A stretch of 64,000 nucleotides of DNA from Beta vulgaris subsp. vulgaris (taxonomy: Eukaryota; Streptophyta; Magnoliopsida; Caryophyllales; Amaranthaceae), in assembly GCF_026745355.1 (NCBI RefSeq), contig NC_079206.1:28394117-28458116 (forward strand), written 5' to 3'. Positions 33,134 to 43,387 of this stretch are shown piece after piece (the first letter of the stretch is position 1; every line of letters starts with the position of its first letter). Under the pieces are notes generated by a model. It did no database searches, was not told where the DNA came from, and saw only the letters and a list, made by a program, of their open reading frames with translations. The translations under genes were made by a program, and so were the position numbers.

Positions 33134-35314
33134 CTAGTTGTGTCTAGCTTGTGTAACGCTTTCTTCCAGTGGTTGGTTGGTTAGCACTTGGACGATATGA
33201 GAGTCGAAATATGGCCTTAGCTTTCGTGCTGCAATCAAGACGGCATAGGCCATTTTTTCCAGTAACTCGTACCTTTGCTCCGCCCCTGCCAAGACATGGC
33301 TTACAAAGTAGATGGGATTCTGCTGCCCTTGCCTTTTTACCAGTAATACAACTGTTACCGTCTTTTCAGATACCGAGACGTAGAGCTGCAGTTTTTCGCC
33401 TAACTCTGGTCTGGTTATTGTCGGCAGCTTCATGAAATGCTTTTTTATAGCTTCAAAGGCTTGTCTCTGTTCTTCCCCCCACTCAAACTTCTTGTTGCCC
33501 CTGAGAATTTTGAAGAACGGGAGGGCTTTCTCAGCCGATTTGGAGACGAATCTTGTGAGGGCCGCCATTCTCCCCGTCAGCTTCTGAATGTCCCGGATGC
33601 TCTTCGGCTCCGGGAGGTCACTGATGGCCTTGATCTTGTCAGGGTTGGCATCTATGCCCCTTTCACTTACCATAAAACCTAGGAACTTGCCGGATTTGAC
33701 TTCGAATACGCACTTCTTCGGGTTTAATTTCATCTGATGATGCCGGAGTGTTGCAAAGGTTTCTTCAAGGTCCATCACATGTTCTTCTTCTGTTATGCTT
33801 TTGACGATGCTATCGTCCACATATACCTCCACATTTCGGCCTTTTTGGTGCTCAAAGATTATGTCCACCAGTTTTTGGTAGGTGGCACCGGCATTCTTGA
33901 GCCCAAAAGGCATGGCTTTATAGGCATAAACTCCTGCATCTGTGATGAAGGCCGCTTTGTTTCTGTCGGATTTTAACAAACTTATCTGGTGGTATCCTGA
34001 GAAAGCGTCCATGAAGCTTAGTAGGGCGTGGCCGCTAGTGGAGTCCACCAATTGATCAATTCTGGGTAGGGGATAGCAGTCCTTTGGACAGGCCTTGTTG
34101 AGATTGGTGAAATCTACACACATACGCCATGACCCGTTGGATTTTTTCACCATCACCACATTTGCCAACCACTCAGGGTAGTCGCAAGGCTCTATAAAGT
34201 CTGCTGCCAGCAGTTTATCCACTTCCTCCTTGATGGCTGCGTTCTTTTCAGCAGAGAAATTACGTTTCTTCTGCTTAACCGGCCTGACGTCTTCATTCAC
34301 ATTCAAACGATGTACCATGAACTCCGGGTCAATGCCCGGCATTTCGTCTGCAGAGAAGGCGAAAATGTCGGCATGCCCCTTTAGCAAAGAGATCAAGTTA
34401 ACTTTTACTTCCTCCGCCAGATCGGCCCCAATCTTCACTGTTCTTTTCGGCCTTTCCTCTTCTGAACTTATTTCCTCCGTCTCCCCTTCTGGGCTAGGTC
34501 TCGGCTGATCTGCCGGCCTTCCCTCGAAGTTCTCCATGGACAAGTCCTTTTTGGTTTTATTTTCCAGCCTTCTTCTTTTTCTTTCCGATGGCGGAGTATC
34601 GGTTGGGCGCTTGTGGTCAGAGTGTTTTAGCGCGGTGAGATAGCAGGCTCTTGCCGACTCTTGATTTCCCGTAATTTTTTCGGGTTTACCGTCATTGGAG
34701 GTGTAAACCATAGTAAGATGGTATGTTGAGACGACGGCTTGAGCGTCGTTGATCAGCAGTCTTCCGATAATGGCGTTGTACACCGCTGGGACGTCAACCA
34801 CGAGAAATTCTACCATGAGGTCCTTGGAATGAGACCCTTTTCCCAACTTTACTGCTAGCTTTACAGTCCCTTCTGGGACGACAGATGCTCCTGTGAAACC
34901 GATAACCGGGTAAGAGACCGACTTCAAGCATGCTTTATCGATGCCCATCTTTTCAAATGTCTCCTTATATAGGATGTTAGCAGAGCTCCCTTCATTCACC
35001 AGCACGCGATGAACCATTGCGCTGGATATCTGCAGAGATACTACCAAAGGGTCGTCAAGGGGGTAGATGATCCCTTTAGCGTCCTCTGATGTAAAAGCTA
35101 CGGACGGCATTGATAGGGGTGCCGGCCATTTCCTGGTATTGTTATAGTTCACCTGGTGGCGAACTTCTTTCAAACTAGCTTTTGCTCCATGGATGCTGCC
35201 GCCTCTTGTCGGCCCTCCGCTTATGACGTGGATCTCAGTGATCCTGTCCTTGACCAGCCTCCTGCTAGTATTCTCGTCCTCTCTGGGAGGAGTTTTGCGA
35301 TCGACCCTTGCTTG
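33134..35314 (-). pseudogene. gypsy-2 protease, reverse transcriptase and RNase H
   Basis: One frame of about 700 codons, open from the stop that ends gag. The protease region reads HRVLVNEGSSANILYKE: the active-site Asp expected in the D-x-G-S motif is Asn. The reverse transcriptase is otherwise complete: MVKKSNGSWRMCVDFTNLNK, the SFMDAFSGYHQI block, MPFGLKNAGATYQK, YVDD and KLNPKKCVFEVKSGKFLGF, then the Ty3 RNase H (NPIYFVSHVLAGAEQRYELL). A frameshift near 33160 ends the frame at 33134. RT looks intact; protease does not. Confidence 0.92.
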
Positions 35315-36736
35315 TTACTGGGTAAAATAACCTCTCCTGATGAGGTCTTCGATCCCGTCCTTAAGGTCCTTGCAGTCGTCCGTTTTATGGCCATAATCAT
35401 CATGGAATTCACACCACTTAGACTTATCTCGGCCGTTGTAATACATTTTTCTAGGTCTTTGCCACTTATCGTCTTTACTGGGCAATTCGAAGATCCGAGC
35501 CCGAGATGTCGTTAGCGGGGTATAGTGATGATATTTGTCCGGTTGGCCCTCAAACCCTTTTTTTACGGAATTGTTTTCCTCTCTTTTGCCAGTGGTATCG
35601 GACTTTTTATCCTTCCGGTACTTGTCGTCCCGGCGCTCCTTATCCTTATCTTTCTCCTTATCTTTTTCTACTGCTGTCGGCCTTTTAGTATTAGCTGCTT
35701 TGTCAAATTCCTCTCCTCTTATGAAGTCATTTGCCTTTCCCAAGACCTCCGTTAAACACGTCATTTTCTTCCGGCCAAGATAACTTCGAAATGGAGTCCC
35801 TTCTCTCAACCCCGTCATGAGGGCTAGGACCACTACCTCTTGCTGTAGTGTAGGAATGGTGACGGCTTCAGCATTGAAACGTCCCATATAGTCCCTCAAA
35901 CTTTCCGTCTCACCTTGTTTGATGGACATCAACTCGCCGGTTGTCTCCTCGCGTCGCTTGTTACTTACGAAGTGAGTTACAAACATAGACGTGAGTTGGC
36001 GGAAGTCGAAGACGGTTGCCGGTGGAATACTCTTGAACCATGTTTGTCCTAGTCCAACCAAGGTAGAGGGAAACACCTTACACCATACTGAGTCGGTATC
36101 GGTGTATAGAAGCATATGTCCTTCATAGGCCGATATGTGATCCTCCGGATCAGTCTTGCCGTCATACTTGCATGTCGGCATTTTAAGCTTCTCCATGGGC
36201 TCTTGCAGAATTGCGGTGGAAAACGGCGAGTTCCGCAATGATACCGGTGCTCTGCGCCGGTATTCACTCCCCTTCCTTGGCTGGGAGGAATGCTGCTGGA
36301 CTTCTGTATCATGCGCCTCCTCCTCCTCTTCCTCTTCATCCCCCATATGCTCCGTGGAGGTTTTGGAGTTGGTCACCTGATCCTGATCATGTCGGTCTCG
36401 GTCTCACTGGCGGCCCGTCCATATTGAGCGGAGCTTTCTCACTGGGCCGTGGGCTCTGCTCAGAGGTCGCTTAGCCGGGGGACCGGTCGGTGGGGTGCCG
36501 CTAGCCATCGCCTGGAATACTTCCACTGCACTCTTAAGCTGTTCTGGGGTGAACATGTTTTGCAGGGTATGGAAGATGTCTTCCTGGGGAGTCTCAGGAG
36601 TTTTTCTGCCTTTGTCCATGGGTGGCCGACTTTGCTTAGTAACCGGCAGTGGGGTTGAGAACCCTGGGGGAGCTTTCTCAATGGAAACATTGTTTTCATC
36701 AGTTTCCGGTATCCCAAACTACTGCTTAGGATCCAT
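35315..36736 (-). pseudogene. gypsy-2 gag
   Basis: The best initiator is at 36734-36736 (MDPKQ), followed at once by TAG (36719-36721). The same frame has TGA at 36404-36406 and otherwise runs through the gag core ([36 protein letters not shown]), a Lys/Asp/Glu-rich linker, and the Tat-type knuckle [20 protein letters not shown], to TAA at 35315-35317. gag and pol are in the same frame across that last stop. All three stops can arise by a single C-to-T change. Confidence 0.88.
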
Positions 36737-36783
36737 GAGGGTTTTGTTTGCAAGAAATGGCTTAGACTACAAGGTATTGTTCG

Positions 36784-36801
36784 CCCCTCCTTCTAGCGCC
36801 A
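36784..36801 (-). other. gypsy-2 primer binding site
   Basis: Minus strand tggcgctagaaggagggg begins two bases after the 5' LTR end. It differs from the PBS of gypsy-1, so the two elements use different tRNA primers. Confidence 0.75.
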
Positions 36802-36803
36802 AT

Positions 36804-37309
36804 TGTTCCGGTATGGGACAAATTACAGGGTCTTGAACCGGTAAGTCCTTGTATTGAAGCCGGTTTGGATTCCTGCAAAAGAGAATATGTAAACTAGCCT
36901 CGGGGGTTGATCCGAGGAACGCCCCTCCGATGCCTAAGTCAGTATTTGGTTAAAGCCGGTAGCTCTCAAGTAGAATGTGTTGGGATTCGTGAACGTACCT
37001 TATGACTCAGATCAACGGATTATTTATAGGGACCCGAGTAATCCCATATCTGGGTTGGGCTCTGAATTTGCGGGAAATATCCCTAAGAATATTCCCTTAG
37101 GATGTATTCTTATCTTCTACTAAAAGTATATCTTTTAGGCCCGTAGGCACTGAAGTGATGGATTGGATCTTGTCCAAGCCCTGGGCCATAGGCCCGTTTA
37201 ATGTTTAATCGTTATTGGACCGGTATGACCGTGTCCTCAGTTCCTTATAAAGTGCTTATACTACATAGGTTAAATTAGGCCGGTATGGAACTTAGTCAGC
37301 CCCCATACA
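36804..37309 (-). repeat. gypsy-2 5' LTR
   Basis: About 96% identical by eye to the copy at 26500-27003. The minus-strand TATA box ctataaataatcc lies at about 37015-37027. Confidence 0.9.
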
Positions 37310-37314
37310 CATAT

Positions 37315-37648
37315 ACTCTTTTATGGAACGAAGTGAGTACTAAAGACGTTTAATAGTCAAGCTCAAGTATGTAAAATGGAGGTTGTTTGTGTTATGTAAC
37401 TTTCCATTTAGAGTATATGTGTTTTTCCGTGTCTTGGACGGGAAACTCATTAGATTGATTTTACGATGTAGATTCCTAGGTCTACTCAGCTTATGTTATG
37501 CCCTATTATAAATATGTTTAGAGATTAGGACAACTTATACTTTCTTCGCTCTTTTATAATTGCAATGTTCTCCCTATTTGAAAGTTTTATATTAATTGCA
37601 ACGTTTTCTTCTTTGATAATATTTTCTTTATCTCTCTCCTACCACACA
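37315..37648. other. AT-rich flank and left part of a split Stowaway-like repeat
   Basis: From about 37540 (tactttcttcgctc, then ataattgcaatgttc) the sequence resembles a degenerate Stowaway MITE interior with tatctctctcctaccaca. The hAT-like MITE and then the MULE are inserted in this repeat, and its continuation (tatctctctcctcttctcatgg) reappears right of the MULE at about 56271-56300. No gene seen. Confidence 0.4.
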
Positions 37649-38302
37649 TAGGGATGGGCATGAGCAGGATCTAGGGCGGGTCTAACTAGACCCAGACCCT
37701 TTTTTTTTTATTTGGACCCAGACCTGCCACAGACCCACAGGGTATAAAAATTTCGGACCCTTACCCAGACCCAATGGGTCTGGCGGGTCTTGGGTCCAAT
37801 ATGGGTCCAAAATGGCTCTCAAGCATATTTTGACTTTTTATTTATTTTTTTACCTTGTGATTTTTACGCACATTTTCCTTAGTAATTAAAATGATATAGG
37901 ACCAAAATAGTAGTTTAATTCTTCCACAAAATATCCTAAATTAAATAACCACAACAATGTAATACCAAAATGTTACAACTCACAATTGGTCTACAATAAG
38001 TTTAAGTTACTCAAATTCAAAATAAATATAAAATTCATTCAAAGTAGACGCTTAAGGCAATGGTTCAAAAGTTTATATATTTTATATTATTTTTTATATA
38101 TTTATATGTTAAAAGAATACACCGGGTCTCTGGTTCGGGTCTGGGTCTAGAATTATCAGACCCAGACCCAGACCCGTTTTTAGACACTTAGACCCAGATC
38201 CTACCCAAACCCAATGGGTCCCAAAATTTTTTACCCAGACCCTTAAAAATGGGTCGGGTCCAACCGAGTCTGGGTCGGGTCCTGGACCCGTGCGCATCCT
38301 TA
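37649..38302. mobile_element. hAT-like MITE rich in gggtctgggtc
   Basis: The left end tagggatgggcatgagc is inverted at the right end as gtgcgcatcctta. Flanking 8-bp sequences are accacaca and accacatg (two mismatches), the hAT duplication length. Both subterminal regions are packed with gacccagaccc and its complement, so the two halves could pair. 654 bp, non-coding. Confidence 0.7.
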
Positions 38303-38373
38303 ACCACATGACTCACACTTTTTATCTATCTCTCTCCTACCACATGACCCCCCCCCCCCCAACTTTTTATTTA

Positions 38374-38530
38374 GTGAAATTCTCTCTAGTAACCTTGTAC
38401 TTTAGCTTATTGTTTATGGTGACCAAAAAAAAGGTTAATGTTGCAAATAACCCTGTAATTAATGATACTATTAAAACGTGACATAAATGATGTTTTGTTG
38501 TTAATAATTAGGTTTAAACATTAAACCTAG
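38374..38530 (+). repeat. MULE left terminal inverted repeat
   Basis: Begins gtgaaattctctctagtaac and ends near aaacctagg. Pairs with 56107-56265; identity is roughly 75-80% by eye with small gaps. Confidence 0.85.
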
Positions 38531-38984
38531 GGTACAGTTGTTACCCATGGTAACTTTTACTTACATAAATTTGAATTAATTACTAATGGTCCAACTACAC
38601 CCACCCACACACCCACCTTAGATCCTTCCAAAAAAAAACATCCCTCTCTTCTTTCTTACTCTGCGATCATTCATTTTCTTCCAAAACACACCTCTCTGCT
38701 GCCATTTTTTAAGGTTTTCGAAAAGAAGGACTTGCATTGCTGAACTTGGAAGAAATTTGCGCTCGAACACAATTGTGAAGAAACGAAGTTGAAAGTGGGT
38801 TTTTTGATTCTTCTACTAAATGTAAGCTATCATCTCCCTTTTATAACCTAAATCCTTCCATGAACTTATTGTGCTATGTTGTGTTCTGAATTTGTTGTTC
38901 GAAAAATAATTTTTTTCCCTTTTTTCTGTTGCTTTGCACGTTTTATTTACAGTATAGCTGATAGTTGGTTCTAAGATTTCAATA

Positions 38985-41900
38985 TAAGGGAAAAGATATT
39001 GACATTGTTGTTGATGACATTAATAAGGTGATGCTCATAGACCTTATAATTGAGTATTGGGAAAAGGCTAAGGAAGCCAACATTAGCACCCATGTGAACC
39101 TTAAAATTTGAGTACCTTTATAAAATGAAACATGTTCAATTGAATGATGACAAAGACCGAATGGCTATGATCAATAGCTTATATGAAAAGAAGTTGATAA
39201 ACATATGGGTAGGGGAGGTTTCACAACCTAGTAATATTGTCATGGCTGCCCGGTCACTTAAGGCTATCTAGAAAAATATTGATGGTGGTCTCAATGACGC
39301 ATCATCTGGGGTAAGGAAGTGTAAGGAACCTATGGTGGAACCTGTTGAGGTGATGTCTCCTAGAAGAATTTAAGGGCGAGTTAGTTATGAGATGATAATC
39401 TTGATCACAGTATCAATCAATGTATAGAAGATAAGTGGAATGACATTGAGGTGTCCCCTATGAAATCAAACTTGGGAAGAGGGAGAGGAAGGTGTACAGG
39501 TCTGAGAAGCAGGAGAGGTAGGCGAAGGGTAACAATGGTTGACTCTAATGATGTGGAGTTAGGAGTGAGGAGGAGCACTATAAACTGGATGTTGTGTTAA
39601 TTTCCAACCCAAATCAAGACACTCTCACCTTGTCTAATACAGAACTAAATTTAAACACATCAGACCATGGAAGTGGTATAATTCAAAACTAAAATTAAGG
39701 CTCTAGGACATCTAAATCTGGTGTTCCATGTAAGAGGGTTCCTAGGACAACAACCAAGAGGAAAGGCATTGCATTCAACAATGGGACTGATGTGTTGTTG
39801 AAAAAGAAGAAATCTGGAAAGAGTGAAAGGAATAGAGGTGTTTCTGTTAATTACAACACAAGAACAAGGGATGGATGAGTCTTCTCAGTCTGATGATGAT
39901 GATGATGATGATAATGATGATGATGAGGGATACTCTCCCTCTAACAGTGATTGTTCAGATACTGATCAAAGTTTGGTGGATGAAGATGAAGAATCTGATG
40001 AATATTGTGGACAAATGATTCATGATTCATTTGATCCATATGAGGGAGCACAGTGGGATGAGGTGGATGATGATAACAACAACTATATATTTTAGCAAGC
40101 TATATAGGATTGGTGAAGTATATGAAGACAAGGAGTTTGGGAAGATTGTAATCAAACCATGGCAATTGTTTACAGATAAGGACTATTTGCGAGATGTTAT
40201 GAGGGACTATTGTATCCAATGTGGCTTCTCAATTGTTGTTAATAAGGCAAACAACTATAGATACATAGTTAGGCGGTGCTCCATAGAGACTTGTGCATGG
40301 AGATTACATGCCTTAAAGCTACCTGATGGTGTCACATGGGCAATAAAGTACATCTAGAGCCCATAACACACATGCACATGTTTATATGTTCATAATCTGC
40401 CAAAGCTCTAAACAAACTGTTGTGGGATAGATACAAGGTTAAGATGTGTCAAAGCACATTATACAGGGTTAGAAAAAGGGCTCTGAAAATGATTCATAGA
40501 GACTAGGATGTATCTTGTTCCTTTCTTCATCAGTACTGTGAGATTATGAGAGAATACAATCCCAACTCTGCTGCATTTTGTGCTTGGACACCCCTTAATC
40601 ATCCTGAAAGAACATTAAGTTTCTCAAGCATTTTCATTGCTTTCAAGGGACCATTAGATGGACTTTATGTTGGATGTAGACCCTTCATTGGTGTTGATGG
40701 GGCCAATATAAAGGGTGATTATGGGGGAGTGTTATACTCTTAGCAGTAGCAATTGATGGTAATAATGAAATTTATTTCTTTGCTCGGGCCATTGTTGCAA
40801 TAGAGGACATTGAGAGTTGGAAGTTCTTTGTGTGCCACTTGAGGAACGTTCTGAAAGACAGTGGCAGGAGAGAGGCGGAATGGTGCATCATTTTAGATAG
40901 GATGAAGGTAAATACCACTCACATCTCTCTTTCATTTTAGTTTTTTTTTTTTGTGGCTCCTAACTTGTTGTACTTTTACAGGGCATTAATGTTGCATGTG
41001 TTGAGTTGATGCCAACAGTAGGGAGAAGATATTGTGCTAAACATCTTTGCAAAAACTGGAAAAGATAATTTCCATGTCCTTTGATGTTCAGCCTCTTCTG
41101 GAAAGCTTGTGGGACTACATCACAATTCACTTTCAGCTAACCCTAAGACATGGCTTTAGTTGGCAAAAGTTGGAAAACCAGAGACTTGTCCAAGCATGCA
41201 TTCAAGGCTGCAGTGAAGTGTGATGTCAACAAATGTAACTTCGTTGAAAGTTTCAATGTAACTCTTGGCATTGACAAATATAGGTCAGTCTTGACACTCT
41301 TGGAAAGTAAGATCTATTACTCTTGGATTGTCAATATCATTATGATCTTATGCTGTTGTGTGTCTAACTTGTTGTCTTATTCACCAACAGGTATTAGGAG
41401 GGTAACAATGGTGAGACTTGCAACAAGAAGGTAGGTATGTGAAGAGTGCGACAAGGATGACATTTGTCCTAATATCATCAAAAGGGTTCAAATACTAAGC
41501 AATAACAGTAGGACTTGCCATGCTTTACTCTTTGGGGGGGGGGGGGGTATGAAGTACAATATGGTAAGTCATCACTGCCAGTCAGTCTCAAGAACCACAC
41601 ATGTGTTTGTGGGTTATGGCAAATTAGTGGCCTACCTTGCAATCATGCCATGAGGGCTATTTTTCATGCAAGAGAGGACCCTTATAAGTATGTCTCTCAT
41701 TGGTATTCAGTTGCTATGTACAAGAAGACTTACTCAACCAACATCAAGTCCCTTCTTGAGAACGAGCACTGGCCAGAAAATGATCTACCTAAGATACAAC
41801 CACCAATTGTTAAAAGGGGTATCGGTAGGCCGCCAAGAAATAAGAGGAGATAAGAAGATGAACAAGCCAAAGGGAAGAGATCAAAGATTGTTAAGTGTAG

Positions 41901-42110
41901 TAAATGTCAGAATTTTGGGCATAATGCAAACACTTACAAAGGAGGGATGACAAATAAAGAGAAATTAGTTGGAGTTGAAAACCAGGCAAGGGTGACTATA
42001 CACAACCAACCACAAGCACTGCTCATGGAGAATCAAGCCCCCATCCTCAATCAAGTTCTCAACAACTGCCATCAAACTTTCTGCCATTATCACAACCTTA
42101 GAGTTGTGTG
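38985..42110 (+). pseudogene. MULE transposase (MuDR type, degenerate)
   Basis: Would cut and move the element. In order: a weakly conserved N-terminal part (about 39000-39250); an acidic Asp-rich linker (39880-39990); the MuDR DNA-binding-like domain (LFTDKDYLRDVMRDYCIQCG, RYIVRRCSIETCAWRLHALK) at 40170-40350; the transposase core with FIGVDGANIKGDYGG at about 40690-40730 and ILDRMK before an intron (40908-40981, GT-AG) and GINVACVELMPTVGRRYCAK after it. A SWIM zinc finger (CVCGLWQISGLPCNHAMRAI) is at 41610-41670. A C-terminal zinc knuckle (VKCSKCQNFGHNANTYKGG, about 41890-41945) has Tyr at its last ligand. Many stops and frame changes, including a poly-G run at 41530, make it a pseudogene. 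Confidence 0.85.
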
Positions 42111-42158
42111 ATAGTTGGAATTACATGAGTTAGAGCATCCTTTTTTGCAAACATATTG

Positions 42159-42587
42159 GCCCTGTTTGACAAATAGAGTTTAGAGTTGAGCTGTTAGAGT
42201 TTAGAGTTTGCTGATAGAGTTTTAACTTTTTGTTCAGCAGATTTGACTGCTGATTTGACAACTTTTTTTATATATGTGTTTGGTAAAAATTAACTGATTA
42301 CTAAAAGCTTATTGTCATTTATTTGTGTAAAATGACATTTATAGACATTTTAATACATATATGTAGTATTATTATTAGAGGAAAAAAAGTCATTAAACAT
42401 ATTTCTACCTAATCCTCTAGAGAAAAAGCCCCTAATAGGAGCTTTTTCATTTTGAGAGTTTTCATTCCAAAACTCTCTAAAACTCTATTTTACCAAACAT
42501 CCCTTTTAGAGTTTTTGACTAGTCAAAACTCTAAAAGTGGTCCAAACCTCTCTTTTTGCTCCAAAACTCTAATTGCCAAACACCCCC
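42159..42587. mobile_element. MITE inserted in the MULE
   Basis: The left end ccctgtttgacaaatagag is inverted at the right end as ctctaattgccaaacaccccc. The interior has many gagtttagag and aaaactct motifs on opposite strands. The flanks attg/attg are identical over 4 bp only, so the superfamily is uncertain. Confidence 0.55.
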
Positions 42588-42899
42588 ATTGTTAATGGTT
42601 TATGGTGTTCATGAAATTGCACTTGTTTTTGGTGAATGGTCATTTTTTGGACTATGTTTTAGTTGCAAATGTTAGTAAATTTTGTCTATACTGTTATGGA
42701 GATGTATGAGCACAATTTTTTTTTTTTTTGGAATGATTAGTATGAGTAGATTGTGTTGGTATATGCATGAAAATTTAACTTTTTTCTACAAAATCATAAT
42801 GTAGCCAACATCAATAACTTAGATCTATATCATTTCATTAAAGGATAATTGATGAGAACAATACCATAATATGACCATCAAACACATCTTACATAATTC

Positions 42900-43279
42900 T
42901 TACTTACTTTAATATAACAAAAACAACCAGAACAAAGTACAATATAACTGTCATTTTGAGTACAATTTTCATGTACTTCACAAAGTCAGCCAAAATATCC
43001 CTTATGATAGCTACATCTCAATTTCAAATTATTTCTCCATCTCCATTTCTGGTCCTTCCAGTTTGTTCTTCACCTTCAATTACATCTTCTTCATTAATCC
43101 AAGAAAAAAAAGCATGATTTGCACTTATAATAAAGTTTACCGGGGTTGTTAATTGAATCTGACACCTTGATTTCACATTTCCTTGAAGAGCGACAACGAC
43201 AACATCTAATTCTCATCCAGGTGACACTCCCAGAATTTGGTGTGAAACAAGAAGAAGAGGAAGCACGAGTGGTAGCCAT
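42900..43279 (-). pseudogene. GRF-type zinc-finger protein of the MULE, with C-terminal membrane-like helix
   Basis: Minus-strand start MATTRASSSSCFTPNSGS at 43279, then the zf-GRF pattern: CRCRSSRKCEIKVSDSINNP, GKLYYKCKSC and an FF motif. The frame is lost in a poly-A/T run near 43105; in the next frame an acidic segment (INEEDVIEGEEQ) follows, and after another stop a hydrophobic tail (MTVILYFVLVVFVILK, about 42905-42960) resembles a membrane helix. Small GRF-finger proteins with such tails are common in plant genomes and often lie in MULEs. The Ogre 5' LTR begins 108 bp upstream of its ATG. Function unknown. Confidence 0.6.
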
Positions 43280-43387
43280 GAAAGTTTTGTGGAGGATGAA
43301 GCAGGTGTTAGGGATTAATAGAAGAAAGGAGGGGCAAATTTTTGAAGGGAGAAATGGGTTTATTTTGGAGGGAAATATTTTAGTAAG

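Larger units (their letters stand above)
26500..37309 (-). mobile_element. Full-length Ty3/gypsy LTR retrotransposon, Tat/Retand type (gypsy-2)
   Basis: LTRs of about 505 bp (plus-strand ends tgttccggtatggg and cccccatacA) are flanked by an exact 5-bp duplication catat (26495-26499 and 37310-37314). gag and pol are on the minus strand; an antisense gene is on the plus strand. A 104-bp repeat array lies between them. By eye the LTRs differ at about 20 positions, so the insertion is older than gypsy-1. Coding damage includes several transition-type stop codons and two frameshifts. PBS and PPT are in place. Confidence 0.93.
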
